64,000 nt of DNA from NCBI GenBank assembly GCA_001910725.1, contig MJGA01000014.1, positions 186,001-250,000 on the forward strand, written 5' to 3'. A program made the translations under genes and the position numbers. Positions 23,289 to 35,200 of this stretch are shown here, in pieces; the stretch's first letter is position 1; each line of letters begins with the position of its first letter. Under the pieces are notes generated by a model. It did not search any database and was not told the origin of the DNA. It saw only the letters and a list, made by a program, of their open reading frames with translations. The stretch is from Phanerodontia chrysosporium (Eukaryota > Basidiomycota > Agaricomycetes > Polyporales > Phanerochaetaceae).

Positions 23289-24447
23289 CTAGCAACCCAT
23301 CATGACGCCGTCGTACGGGCCATCGTGGTCGGACTCGGTGCTCTCGAAGATGTTCGGGACGGCGCCGACGATGCAAAGGTCGCTCGTGTTGTCCTGGCCT
23401 GCGACAAGACTCAGCTCATGCTCTGCGGTGTGACGCGAAGCAGCGTACCTGGGCACGACTCCCACACGTTCGAGTCCGTGATGTGCACCTCGCCCGAGGG
23501 GTGGTGGAAGCCGAGGAACCGGCCGGGGACGATCGGGATCGGGTCCTCCTTGTTGTTGATGCGCGTGAACGACGTGACGTGTGCGTCGACGTAGTCCGCA
23601 AAGTCCTGGTTGCCGACCTGCATCCCGCAAGTCAGCTGCCAGCCGCACTCCATGGCCATGAAGGACATACCCGTGGGAGACCGTACACGACAGTGTGGAA
23701 CGACACGCCCTTGATGTGCAAGGCAGGTAGACGGCATCCAGTAGTGCAATGGCTGCGCCGAGCGAATGGCCGGTAGTGGTGACCTTCGTCGCGCCGTACT
23801 TGGAGATCGCTGTCTTCACGGCCGAGAGCACGCTCGCGGCAGTCCTGATAGCAAATGTGTCAGCTCGACGAATTGGAGCGCGCGTGCACACCTACTTAGC
23901 TTGCTCATCTGCGAAGCCCGAATGAACGGTGACTGAAGACGGTATACCCGGGAAGAGAGACGAGTCGAGGTTCTCCCGAATGATGTCGGCGTCGGTCAAG
24001 TCGGCAAGGCTGCAAGGACGTCAGGCTACAGACGCGGAAAACGCGCAAGACGACCTACAACTGGCTCGTGTCGGTGCCCTGGTGGGCGACAATGACCGAC
24101 TTCAGGCTGGGGTCCCATCCGACATACCCTGCGGCCACGCCCAGTCAGCACGCAGCGCCTCGCGCACTAAGCAAGCAGCACAACGTACAGAACTGCGTGC
24201 CGTCGCCGTCGCCGCCGGACGCGATGGGGACGAACGCCGGGTTCGCGTTGCAGTTCGCGCCGCAGTTCCACGCGAGCGTCTGCGACGGGTTGCAGTACGC
24301 CGTGCTCGCGTAGTGCGTGTACGGCTTGAAGCTCGAGATCGTGCTCGCCGCGAGCGCGGTGATGCTCTGGCGGGTCTCGAGCGCGGGCGCCGCGAGCGCA
24401 GCGGGCAGGAGGACGACGAGCGCGAGCAGTCCGCGGAAGGCAGCCAT
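23289..24447 (-). CDS. Lipase 1, secreted class-3 lipase (one frameshift)
   Basis: This is a secreted triacylglycerol lipase of the fungal class-3 family. Exons are 24189-24447, 24059-24128, 23896-24009, 23671-23844, 23449-23617 and 23289-23398, about 298 aa. A signal peptide (MAAFRGLLALVVLLPAALAA) is followed by ISSFKPYTHYASTAYC, LAWNCGANCNANPAF, WDPSLKSVIVAHQGTDTS (lid and oxyanion region), KYGATKVTTTGHSLGAAIAL (GHSLG nucleophile elbow, Ser), FTRINNKEDPIPIVPGRFLG (Asp) and HHPSGEVHI (His). One base is missing between AVYLP and LHIKG near 23724. A TATA-like GCATAAGAGGGG lies about 70 bases upstream of the start. It is most similar to lipase 3. Confidence 0.82.
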
Positions 24448-26173
24448 GGCGTTTGCAGGGTTCGGGGCAGAGGCTCCTGAGGCTCCGAGGACGGAACCTG
24501 CCCGCCGCCGCGCACCCCTCTTATGCGTAGGCCGGCCGTCTGCCAAGAGCATCGGCCAGGTGGTCCTCGACAGGCGAAGGCCAATGGACCGCGTGCATTA
24601 TCCGCGTCCTGCGGCTGAAAGAAGTCGCGGAAGAGTGCAGCGGTGAGGGCACCATGGACGCGGACGCGTGGATGGAACATGCTAGTCCTGCCGTGCCGAC
24701 TGATGTGTCAGCATGGCTGCTAGTGTTGCAGATATTAACTCGGTGCGCACCTGCTCTAGTTGATCCGTGGTGAAGCCTCCTGCAGGCTAGCCAATCCGGG
24801 CCACAGATGCGTCCCACCTGCGAGTACAGGCCGGCATGTACCATATGCAGTTCTATCGCCTTCGTGGCACATGCATTTGTGCCTGGTGGAAGATATTTCC
24901 CCGTAGAACGTGGGTATGTGGAGAAGCACGGCAAAGTGCTCGCCTATCTTGAGTATCAAACGCGCGACGAAGATTTATGGGCGTGCGCAGGAGCACGTAC
25001 CAATTGTAATCCCCATCAGTACCTGAGGACGGGCGGGCTAAAACCTTGGCACGAGAAAATGATGTCGGCCCAGGCAGCTGACGACCTGCAGCGCGATTAA
25101 CAGAAGGATAGAAGCAGCATAGAAGTCGTGGGCGGACGGAGTAGAACCAACGGGAAAGGAATAGTGGGAACGTCTATTGATCCGGACGTACCATATGAGG
25201 ACGTCGATTGAGACAAGCACGCATGACAAGATCTAGCCGGAAAAGTAGAGCACGCGCAAGCACACATGGGTATATGCTGCGAGTATGCAAAGAGCATGTG
25301 GAGAGTGACAGCTGGAAGCCTGCGGTCCTGGCGTCCGACAAGCCGCGAGAGCACAGAGTACGGCCAGGACAAGGAAAGTATACAGTGCTAGTGAGGAAGC
25401 TTGCATGCCTGGCCGTGAATGCCGCATGATGAAGCAGAAGTCGATTAGACTCGGGTAGCAAGCGAGACAACTCACAAACGTGCCCCGATGGTGCAGCGAG
25501 ACCTCCACCTCTCTCATTTCGCGATAGCATCGTCTGGTAAGAAGGGCGCAGCGGGAAACATCGACTCCCGGCGCGTATCAAGCCGGAAGAGACGAGCATT
25601 GTGCAGGACACGCGTACGCATCGTCTGTCGAAGCGGTTGGTTCTCGAATGACGGGCTGGTGGAAATGCCGTCTCCATAGCTCGAGGATGCTGAATCTTTT
25701 GACATTTTAGCTGAGTATCGAGAGGCAGCAAGGACTCAAGGGCTCGGGTGCTGGACGGCACTGCTGTATGTTAGGGCGAGGTAGTGCACGACGTGGGAGT
25801 GCGTGAGAACGGCAGAGATGACTCGGTGATGCGGCCCGCAAGTCCGACTTGCGCGCAGCTGCGGCTAGCTGAGGCCTCATCCACATCCAGTGTCCACAGC
25901 TCATTGTCGAGGTTATACAGCTCGGACTCCGTGCATTTCTGAGCGTACGCATGGGTTTACAACATGTGGCGAGCGTTCTTGCATCCAGGAGCTGTGAAGA
26001 GATGTGACATGGCAGAAGCTTAACCAAGCAGCAAACCCTAACATCCCTTGCACCGTGCGCAGCCTCTTCACTTACGACCATCTCTCCTTCTATCCCCCAT
26101 CGTGCGTTGGCGGCTTTATCCTCGCTCGTCATGCTAACGCAACGAGTTTTCATGTACAGGAGCGACAAGCGAC
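24448..26173. other. Gene-poor stretch with possible membrane-protein remnants
   Basis: No gene is recognised with confidence. On the minus strand, 25230-25520 encodes a hydrophobic start (MQASSLALYTFLVLAVLCAL), and 25040-25230 another hydrophobic run (ASILLLIALQVVSCLG) in a different frame. They could be pieces of a decayed membrane or small secreted protein gene, but no family is recognised and splice sites do not connect them convincingly. The last 200 bases are the promoter of the BTB gene. Confidence 0.35.
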
Positions 26174-27175
26174 ATGGCGGACAAGTCTGTCGAGATAGCC
26201 ACTCGGAAAGCGGGCGCCCCTTCAACAAGGACAGCGCGGACTTGATTCTTCGTTCCTCGGACGGCGTCGATTTCCTTGTGCGCAAAGCGGTCTTGGAAGA
26301 GGCGTCTTCCGTCTTCAGCGACATGTTTGTCGTAGGGTGTTCAAGGGCCGACGCTGATGCGGCCTCCACAGCCCCTGCAACTACTAGGCCGTCGAAGCTA
26401 CCCGTAGTCGACCTGTCTGAGAACAGTGCTGTACTTGACAACCTCCTACGCCTCATATATCCTACCAAGAACCCTGTGTTCACCAACATGAGCGACGTCC
26501 TCGACGTACACGCAGCCGCGTCCAAGTACATGCTCGGCACCGACATCAACGATGACATTCTGACCCAGCTGGACACGCTCGCCGAGCCAGAGCCGCTGCT
26601 CGCCTACGCAATGGCGTGCGTGTTGCACCGTGAGGACGCGATGCGCCGCGCCGCAAAGGCCGCGCTCCTGCGTCCGTGCCCGGGACGCGACGCGTACTGC
26701 GATGCGCTCGAGAGCATCACCGCGGGCGACTTCATCCGGCTGCAGAACTACCACGAGGCGTGCAAGGCTGCCGTCGTGCGCGCTGTGTGCAGCCCGCAGC
26801 GCGACTGGAAGGGCCGCAAGTGGCAGGGGCGCACCCATGGGCCCGCGTTTGGCCCTACGCCCCCTGGGAAGGCCCGCGCCGGCCCGCGCGTGTGGTGGAC
26901 GGAGTGGCTCGCGAAGGCGAGGGTCGTGCTCGAACAGACGCCCCACCCCAAGGCCGTCTCTGGTTCGCATGCGCTGCTGGGCAGCCTCTTCGCCTCAGGT
27001 GTCATCGCGGCTTCTGAGAGCCATGACCAGGACGCAGTGATTGCAGACCTTAGTCTTTTCGTCGAAGAATATACGAATGCGATTGAAGCGGCCGTCAATA
27101 CGGTAAGCTCTGGTGCTTATGTCGTGTACCAGACTCACAGTTCTGCAGGTTAAGTTAGAGATCAAGTGGAAGTGA
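26174..27175 (+). CDS. BTB/POZ domain protein (one frameshift)
   Basis: This is a mushroom-type BTB protein, of a large expanded family thought to act in protein interaction or ubiquitination; its specific role is unknown. Exon 1 is 26174-27102 and exon 2 is 27149-27175 (VKLEIKWK, stop), about 318 aa. The BTB core reads FNKDSADLILRSSDGVDFLV, KAVLEEASSVFSDMF, LPVVDLSENSAVLDNLLRLI, YP, and DVLDVHAAASKYML. A helical C-terminal part contains HREDAMRRAAKAALLRP. MADKSVEIATRKAGAP and the BTB core are in different frames, so one C is missing from the run at 26217-26220. Confidence 0.8.
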
Positions 27176-27440
27176 CAGTTTGCATATCTTGTGAGCCGGA
27201 TTTGTCTCTCTCTCATGGACTCTCTCAGAACGGACTTCATAAATAGGACTATTCGTCTCGACGGTATCTCGGATTCAATGTATCGTTTAAACTTAGGAGC
27301 CCACCGAACCATGTCCTCGCAAGCGTTCATACGTTCATGCACCAAATGTTCACTAGGGAGCGTCATATTGTCCGAAAAAAAATAGGATACACGCCAAGCG
27401 ATGTCCAAATCCCAGTACGTATTCACTAGACTGGAGAAAA
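27176..27440. other. Convergent 3' ends
   Basis: 265 bases between two convergent genes. Only a short low-quality open frame is seen. Confidence 0.5.
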
Positions 27441-28130
27441 TCATCGTCCACCATTCCCACCGATGGCGTTCCCACTCTTGCTGACACCACCGTTCCCTGC
27501 GCGATTCGAGCCGCCGGTGTTGGTAATCGTGCCACCGACGTTGATGACGGAGCCGCCGCTGGCGTCGCCCGAGTTCCCGGAGTGCGCGTTGCCACCGTTG
27601 CCACCGTTCCCGCCGCTGCCGCCTGAGCCGCCGTTCCCGCCAAAGGCACTCCCGCCGAGGCTGTTCCCGCCGTTGCCTGCGACGTTCGAGCCACCACTGT
27701 TGATGATGGTGCCGCCGCTGTTGATGACGCTGCCGCCCTTGGCGTTGCTCGCGTTCCCGCCCTGCGCATTCCCGCCGTTGCCGCCGTTGCCGAAGGGGCT
27801 GCCGCCGTTTCCTCCGTTTCCGCCTGTGGCGTCGCCGCCCAGGCTGTTGCCGCCGTTTCCTGCGCGGTCTAGATGTGCCATCGTGAGAAAGGTGGACGGC
27901 GTCGGAGAAAACGATGTTGGAGACTCACTGCCCGTGCCGTCGTTCAGAGTGCTACCGTGGTTGAACACCGATCCGCGGCTCGCGTCGCCCGCGTTGCCGC
28001 CAACAGCGTTACCGCCGTTCCCGCCATTACCTCCGAATCCGGTGAAAGGGACGAACTGCGGGTGTGGTGCGGCAAGGGCGGAGGAGACTACCAGAGTCAA
28101 AAACGCGAGCGAGAGGAATGAAGGGCGCAT
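27441..28130 (-). CDS. Secreted Gly/Asn-rich repeat protein
   Basis: This is a small secreted protein of unknown function, possibly cell-wall or adhesive. It has a signal peptide (MRPSFLSLAFLTLVVSSALA), then FVPFTGFGGNGGNGGNAVGG. Repeats follow of the type GNASNAKGGSVINSGGTIIN, SGGSNVAGNGGNSLGG and GDASGGSVINVGGTITNT, ending SGNAIGGNGGR. A probable intron (27875-27932, GTGAGT...CATCTAG) is a multiple of three and keeps the frame; splicing restores the repeat register SNRAGNGGNSLGG-like. The regular short periodicity suggests a beta-solenoid-like repeat. A minus-strand TATTTATA lies about 120 bases upstream of the start. The opposite strand also stays open and is a composition shadow. Confidence 0.7.
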   Translation of the reverse strand: MRPSFLSLAFLTLVVSSALAAPHPQFVPFTGFGGNGGNGGNAVGGNAGDASRGSVFNHGSTLNDGTGSESPTSFSPTPSTFLTMAHLDRAGNGGNSLGGDATGGNGGNGGSPFGNGGNGGNAQGGNASNAKGGSVINSGGTIINSGGSNVAGNGGNSLGGSAFGGNGGSGGSGGNGGNGGNAHSGNSGDASGGSVINVGGTITNTGGSNRAGNGGVSKSGNAIGGNGGR

Positions 28131-30010
28131 TGTCGAAGATTAAACGAATATAAGGTTACGAAGACCAAGGGCCGAGCGTCGAAGGTCGCGATTGCGACTA
28201 GGGTATTGGGTAAAGTGTGATGAAGTCTTGGGCGCATCGGACATACGCAGTATAAATACGGTTCCTGTGGACAGCCCCATATGTTTGCGCCCCTAGGTGA
28301 AGGAATATATTTCAAAACGCGTTACGGCCGGGCACGGACAAGCGTCGTGGTTTGCCTCCGTAGCAGTCGAGACTGTGGTGCAGGGCATGCCTGGCATCCG
28401 AACCAGCGCACGTCGTTCAACCGCCGAGCGCTGTCTGCCAGCGTGGACGCAGCCACCCAGAGCTGTGACTACCGCTGAGATACATGAAGCCATCCGTGAA
28501 AGACCGTCCAGCATTCACGACAACGCGGGCTGCAGCGCCCGCGAGCGAGCAGGCACACTGCTTGGAACCTGACGCACTTAACGAGAATACGTCCGTTGGC
28601 TGTGTTTCAACGGGGCTGCCGATCTGCGGATTCTATTGAAACCAAGCATTCTGCGGGCCATGTGCAGACGGCGATAACCGCTAACGCCCGGAGTCGGTTT
28701 GCTTGGGATATAACATGACTATCGCAGCTGCCCCCTGCACGTGCCAACACAGGAGGGGCGCACGGCGCAATGTCAAAGCGGGGGTGGGCCAGCGCCCACG
28801 ACCGAGGCCAGGCGCAATATGAGAGCTCATTAGGCTACCAGAGGCACCTGCGAGGACATGGCGTTTCAGCTTTGCTGCTCGAAGAGTTCGACAGCGCAGG
28901 GGAATGCACTCTCGTGCGGAAGGACCTCTTCGGGCAATTATTTGGTTGTGTTATGCAACGGCCTCTGAACCTAACACGACCAAGCACCGTTGGGCGCCTC
29001 CTGTGCCCTCGGGTTCTGCCCGCGCTTTCCGATGATGCCTCCGCTGACTTCGATGCACTCGAGCAGTTAGGATTGCGCTAGTTGCGCATCATGCTACAGG
29101 TTACGTATGCATCGCGTGGGCTCGTTCGTTTAGGCGTGCAAGGTTGGACGCTTGAAAGATCGGATCATACGGATTTGGGCTAGTGCGTGTTGTACTCGGG
29201 CTGCATTGCAGTTGCTAGAATTCCACCTCGCTTCATCAACCAGAGGTCGCTGTTACAGAACCCTCTCTGCCTCAGCCATTCCAGCGAGCTCGAGGACTGC
29301 GAGTCAGATAAGCAGCCGAGCTCAAAGGATGCTTATCTGAAGGCCCCTATGCATGCAGATTTAGGGTACACATTACAAAATATCCTCAGCCATTGGCTTC
29401 GTTGCACAGCCTGTTATCGCGACCATACCTTCGTCTTACCATCATTCGTGTGTGTAGAGGTGCGTTGAAGCCCTGCTTCCATGGAGCTTAGTGGTTACTG
29501 ACCCTTAACAAAACGAGTAATATCCGATGCCGGGAAGGATTGTAACAAAGCTATATCGATCATTGCGAGCTTGTACGCAGCTTCCCGTCTCAGAATCCTG
29601 TTTCAAGTCGGGTCGCCCGTACCCGAGACTTGTGGCGTGCAAGTAGCCGCCGTTCCGTATGCCCGTTCAGTGCCACTCGCAGCAGCGTGCATCCTGCACG
29701 GAATGCAGCGCAGGCTCGCTTGCGCGCACAGCGAGCAGCGAAGTCCAGGCACAAATTGCGCGTACAGCACCCGTGAGCATGCGGCGCATCACTGTCATGG
29801 CGGAGCCCGGTGGCGCGTGCGTCTCTGCACCCGCCGCCTTCTGGCGCGGCGGAACGGCTTCAAATGGCATGGGACACCAGCGGGACCGACGGGTTGAAGC
29901 ACGGGAGGAGAATTTCGGCGGACATAAGTCGAGGGGGTGCGTCCACGCTCAGCACCATCCACCACCTCTCGCTCTTCACCTCTCCCTCCGGCGATAACGC
30001 TTGTACGGCC
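28131..30010. other. Gene-poor stretch, nothing recognised
   Basis: Nearly 1.9 kb in which only short, unrelated open frames occur. A palindromic GTATAAATAC at 28250 probably serves the Gly-rich gene on the minus strand. The last 60 bases (CT-rich, CACCTCTC) are the likely leader of the gene at 30011. Confidence 0.5.
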
Positions 30011-30558
30011 ATGCTGCGACTCGTGCTCGCCGTCGCCCTCCTCTACACCGTCGCGCTCTCGGCGCTCGCGTCGCCCCTATACCTGTCGGTGCCCTCGCGC
30101 TACATCATGAGGGCCGAGGACTTCAAGAGGCACGCGCTCGAGTCACGATACGTGAACCCGCCATACGGCAAGGACGAGAGCACGAGGGCGCTGGAGATCA
30201 TGCTGCAGGGGCGCGTCACACACGACGAGGACGACGAGGCCCCGAGCAATCGTGCGTACTTCCTGCGCGTGCCAAGGCTTTCCTGCTGACCGGCACCCCG
30301 CGCGACGCAGCCTTCCGCCCCATACATGTCGGCAACCGCACTATATCTATGGGTCCTGGGCCCGTCAAGATCAACCACACGCGCGATCTTCCGCTGCCCG
30401 GGCTTCTTGGAAAGGATGGCGGACCAGGGAAGGATGGGGAGGCGAGCACAGGCTCTGCGGGTTCGACAAGCGGAGGAACGGTCACCAACAACGGCGCGGT
30501 CGTCTCGGATTCAGGCGCAGGCGAGCACACCGGACTGCGCGGGAAGAGCACAGTGTGA
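30011..30558 (+). CDS. Small secreted protein, unknown (one frameshift)
   Basis: Function is not recognised. A signal peptide (MLRLVLAVALLYTVALSALA) precedes SPLYLSVPSRYIMRAEDFKR, an acidic stretch (DEDDEAPSN), AFLLTGTPRDAAFRPIHVGN, RTISMGPGPVKIN and a Gly/Ser/Asp tail with two collagen-like GKDGGPGKDG units, SGGTVTNNGAVVSDSG and TGLRGKSTV. The length is about 182 aa if one base is added near 30272; the frame breaks between YFLRVP and KAFLLTG. The SGGTVTNNG part resembles the repeat units of the Gly-rich secreted protein at 27441-28130, suggesting a shared cell-surface role. This is inference. Confidence 0.55.
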
Positions 30559-30932
30559 GAGGTGCACGCAGGGGCAGGCGATGCTTAGAGCTTCTTTTTG
30601 GGCCATACTACTTCGTTCGCATTCGAATTACTGTATACCAGACGTAATGTCATTCCTTGGAATCTGTCTTACAGTCGTGCCAAATCTCAGATCATTCAGC
30701 CTCGCGATTATTCTGACATCGCAGTGAAAACACGCAAGCCACGCAGCCACGAGCGCTATGCCTTCGCCTTCAACGATCGCGCCTATGAATAGCAAAGGGT
30801 GCGTGCTCAAACCTTGACAGAAATAGCGGGTTGAAATCGGCGATATGCAACGCTACGCGCGCTGCCCAAAAATACGACACGAGACAACTACCGTGTGTGC
30901 GGATTTTTCTATCCGTGCGGCCGGCACGCGCC
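30559..30932. other. Convergent 3' ends
   Basis: 374 bases between the small secreted protein and lipase 2; AT-richer, no gene. Confidence 0.5.
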
Positions 30933-32206
30933 TCAGCAGCCCATCGTGATGCCGTCGTACGGGCCATCATGATCAGACTCGTCGCCGTCCCAGATCTCAG
31001 GGACGTCGCCGACGATGCACTGCGTGCTCGGGTTGTCCTGGCCTAGACACAGCGAGCGCATGTGAGCCACCGCCGCCGCGGCCGGACGCAAGAAAGCTGT
31101 CGTACGCACCAGGGCAGGCCTCCCAGGCGTTCGCGTCTGTGATGTGCACCTCGCCCGAGGGGTGCACGAAGCCGAGAAACATGCCTGGCACGGTGGGGAT
31201 CGGGTCCTCCTTGTTGTTGATGTGCGTCAACGAGACGTGCGCGTCGACGTAGTCCGCAAAGGCCTGGTTCCCGACCTGTGGTGTGCACGCAGGCGTCACC
31301 ATCTGGCTAGAAGGAAGAAAACAAAGGGAGGGACGCACCCGCGGCAGGCCGTAGCCCACGGTCTTGAAGCTCACGCCGCTGATGTGCAGGGCAGGTAGAC
31401 CGCGTCGAGGAGCGTGATCGCGGCGCCTGCGGAAGACGCGGTGAGTCGCAGGCAGATCGTCGGCGCGCGCAGCAGGGGCACCCACCGAGCGAATGGCCGA
31501 CCATGGTCACCTGTTTCGCGCCGTACTTCTTGATCGCCGTCTGGACTGCGGCGAGCACCTGCGTGGCCGTCCTGCGCGGTCCAAGAATAGCCGTTGAGCG
31601 CACGGCCAGGCAAAATTAGGCGTGGGACGCTTACGCTGCCTGCGCATCCGCGAAGCCGCTGTGCACCTCTATCGACGAGCTGATGCCCGGGAACAGGGAA
31701 GCGTCCAGCGTCGTCTTCTCGATATCGCCGTCGGTCAGCAGGGGCTCGCTGTAGCAGGCGTCAGGGCGCGTGACAGCGGAAGTAACGGTGCGTGAGCACG
31801 CACAGCTCGCTGGGATCGGTGCCTTGGTGGGACACGATGACCGTCTTGAGGCTCGGATCATAGCCCACGTACCCTGCAAAAGCGACCTGGACGATCAGCG
31901 TTCCGCGCATCAGACGCAAAAGACCCGGCCGCGGCCCACGCACAGTACTGCACATCGTCGCCATCGCCACCCGACGCAACAGGAATGAAACGGGGTTCGC
32001 CTCGCAGTTCGCGCCGCAGTTCCAGTCCGCCGTGGCCGAGGCGCGCAGTAGCCGGCGCTCGCGTAGTACGTGTACGGCCGGAAGGACGAGATCTGGCTGG
32101 CGCTCAGCGCGGAGATCGTCTGCCGCGCCGCGAGGCGTTGTGGCGCCGGCAGCGCCACGACGGCGGACGCCACCAGCGCGAGAAGCGGGACGGAGCGGGC
32201 GAGCAT
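30933..32206 (-). CDS. Lipase 2, secreted class-3 lipase (three frameshifts)
   Basis: This is a paralogue of lipases 1 and 3. The signal peptide MLARSVPLLALVASAVVALP is followed by ISALSASQISSFRPYTYYAS, ADWNCGANCEANP, YVGYDPSLKTVIVSHQGTDP, ASLFPGISSSIEVHSGFADA, KYGAKQVTMVGHSLG (Ser), HINNKEDPIPTVPGMFLGFV (Asp) and HPSGEVHITDANAWE (His). Three single-base losses are needed to explain the frame changes: near 32040, 31994 and 31389, each in a short G run on the plus strand. The last is at the same codon position as the lesion in lipase 1. An extra intron interrupts the GHSLG motif. TATA (GTATAAGAGGCG) lies about 120 bases upstream. It may be a decaying pseudogene or a casualty of assembly error. 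Confidence 0.75.
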
Positions 32207-35200
32207 GGGGGCGGGTCGTGGGCGGGGTCGTGAGCTGCAGGGAGACGTGCCGCGCGCGCGCGGCTGGCGGGGACGTGCAGGAGGCGAGGAGAAGCCTTGG
32301 GGTTCCCCGCCGTCGAGACGCGCCTCTTATACGGACCCAGCGGTCCCATCGCGAGCTGCTGGGCCGACGAGCCCTTCTCTGACAGCGTGCGCTAAGCCCT
32401 CGAGCTAGAAAATTGAGCCACTCGCGCGGCCGTGTGGTTGAGAGCGCATGGGCACGCGCCTTCGCCGCCCTTCGCCAGTGCTTTTGGGGCGTGGCACGTG
32501 TGACCGAGGCGTTGGGCACCGTGTGGGCTCATTGATAAACGCGGCCGAGCGGGTTGAGCCCGCCGGCGCTTGTCGCGGCGGGTAAACCGGCAGGGCGGCA
32601 TTGCCCCTTCTGGAATCCGCGGGCGCGGGAGCTCCGTCCGAGTATGGGCATTGCTGCGACTGCAGCGGTGCGCACCTGCTCGAAGACGGGCTGCGTCTGC
32701 GAACGTGTCGAGCACAGAGCTTTGCTGCCCTTCCACGCTAAAAATAGGTGCCCTGCAGGCCATGCGAGTCGCAGCAAGCCATAGCGTCTTCATCCACGTT
32801 GGCCGACATCAAGTGACTGGTTGCCATCATCTGGAGCAATCGTGCGCGTCCATAGAAGAAGAGCGAAGAACCCGTACCTAATCATGCAAGAACACGAGGA
32901 GAGTGCAGCGACTGGCGCTCATAAGGCAAGCCACGCTGCAACGCAAGTAGCGATAGTCAGCTCATGGCAATCGAGCACGTTGCGGAACGCCATACCCCCT
33001 AGGAACGCTCACATGACGCAGGCCCGACCTCGTTCGCCGGGCAGCCGACCAGCACAACCTGCGCTGCTGCATCCCTGACCGTCGCGGGCGGCAACGGGAA
33101 AGGCAACCACTGCGAACAGCGAACACGCGTCGTCCGGGTGGTAGAAGTGCGCTGCGGCTCAGGGTCGCGCGCACCGCCCATTGGGGCGGTCGGCGGAAGA
33201 CGAGCAACGAGCGCAGGGCGTGCCCGCAGGACTGCCGGCGGTTCTCGAGCAGCCCTGGCGCGCGCATGTCCGGCGCCCAGCGCGGCCGCGGCGGGGGCGA
33301 GGCCTGCGACGCCGGTGCAGTGCTCTGAGTGGCACGCCAACCGCGGACGGCGAAAATGCCGGGTGGGGTGCGAAAACCGCGGCGTAGTGCTGCTCCGCGT
33401 ACGCGACGCGCCCCCCCCTCCGCACCGGCGACGCAGGGGCTTCGCACACCGCGGCGGAGAAAGGCTAATGCATATTTCGCAGCAGTGTGCCGCGCCCGGG
33501 GTGTAGAGACAGGCGCGCGTGTGTGTACGGTGGTTTACGTGACGCGCTGCGTCCCCCCGCTGGGCTGCATCGCGGCCACGCCTAGCTTGCGGCACGGAGA
33601 GCCGACGACGCAGTGGCAGCGCGCCGCGTCATCTCTGCGCCGCCACCGCCCGCGCTCGCTCCCGCCGCGGCGCCGGGGCGAGTCAGACGCGAGCGTGCGG
33701 GCGGCGGCCCCGTCGCGCCTGCCCCGGGAAGACAGGGAGGGACGTCCCGCGCTGCACGCCGGCAGCGTCCCGGGCCTGTGGCGACGGCGCTGTGGGCCGG
33801 CCTGCGGGTCGCTTTGTGCGCCTGTGAGCGCGAGGACAGGCGAATGGGGGGGACATAGCGCGGGCGCGGCCCCGGCGGACGAAGGCGTCGCGACCCTGGC
33901 CCTTTCGCTTCTGGCCCCCGGGGCCACTCTCGCGCCGGATCACACGCAGAGACGCCTGGGGGCTGCTCCGGCGGGCGCGCCTCCAAGGTTTGTGCGATCG
34001 AGACACGTCCGCGGGCGTGCGCGATGCGGCGGCGAGGGGCGTGGGAGAGCGGGTGCAGGGATGCGAAGATGCGTGTGGCGGCACCGTGCGCGGTGCGGGC
34101 AGGCGCTGCTGCGGTGGCCAGCCGAGGGCGCACGCTGGGGCGGCGGACGGACGGGGTGCATTCGTCGTCCGGGGAGACGATGGAGTGATTTATCAGACGA
34201 GGACCGAGGCCTGCAGCGGCCACCGCAGACGTCACCGCCGCCGGCGCGGGCAGAGCCAATGCCACGCGGGCGAGGAACTCTAACGCCGCTCTGACGGAGA
34301 ACGGAGATGGATGGCGGGCCTGAGGGCATGCGCCTCCCTGGGAGAATGCAGACGTGCCCCCCTCCTAATGGGCAAAGAACCCCCCCTGGAGAACGCAGAA
34401 CGTAAACGGTTTCGTAGTAGTGCGGGTGAAGACCCTACACCGCACGTTCGCGGCGGCTGCTCTTGTAGGAAAGGCTGAGTACTCGGGCCGTGCTTGCGAG
34501 TGCAGCCCTCTACCCACGGCTGGCCGCCTGGACGATCGAGACCGCGATGAAAGCTGTACCCGCCGCTCTGATCAGCCCAAGGATGGTATAATATGCTGAT
34601 GCAACACATACAACAGCATGATGAGAGGGGCACTCTGGTCGTATGGAGAAGGACCCCCATCCGCTTGGCATGTCATTTCGACACTGCCAGGTGCGTCCGC
34701 ATCCTGCCTGCATCGGCCGACTCGGAACGTCATGAAAGATCTACGGTGGAATCCAGCTGTTGTGCCCATCTCCGTCCCCCGAAACGACGTGGGACGGCCT
34801 GGGAACACGAGCGGACGACGGCGGACAGAGACGCAGGACGGTCGTATGACAGTTGCCTGATTGAGTAATATCCGACTGCTGAGTCGGTGGATAGACCGGG
34901 GATCAGATTGTCGCTGCTCACCCAGTGCATTCCGTGCCGCAGACTGGACCGGCAGCCGCGCCGTGCTCCGGTATGTGTTCTGGGCTGCGTCGTGTCTTGC
35001 GCGCGTTGGGAGAAGGACACACACCGGCGGCTGTCATTTCGATTGCACCCCTAGCGGTAACGCCCATAGGTATGCGCGAGTGAAGAGAGTTCCGCACCGA
35101 AAAGGTTGTTTCTAGGCGCTGCGGGCCTGTGAACACGGCGCGGGCGCTGTAGCGCTGTGCGCGTGTTACGTATGTACGTATCTGCGTGCGCTCCAGGCCG

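Larger units (their letters stand above)
21378..24447. repeat. Left arm of a ~3 kb inverted segmental duplication (unit pair A1/B1 plus lipase 1)
   Basis: Read from right to left, this segment has lipase, unit B and unit A in the same order and relative orientation as 41771-44936 read from left to right. The two transcription-unit pairs are very similar over most of their length. Similarity persists weakly in the spacer beyond the B unit (shared CTTACCGTAGA and GCCACCATT). The central part between the divergent promoters (about 22100-22400) has diverged most. Confidence 0.75.

Noticed and set aside
27463..28143. A 226-codon Pro/Ala/Leu-rich open frame on the plus strand
   Set aside because: It is the antisense shadow of the Gly/Asn-rich secreted protein, whose signal peptide and repeats are on the minus strand.
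33329..34294. A 321-codon open frame on the plus strand
   Set aside because: It is Arg/Ala/Pro-rich, several other frames are open over the same GC-rich DNA, and no motif or splice logic supports it.
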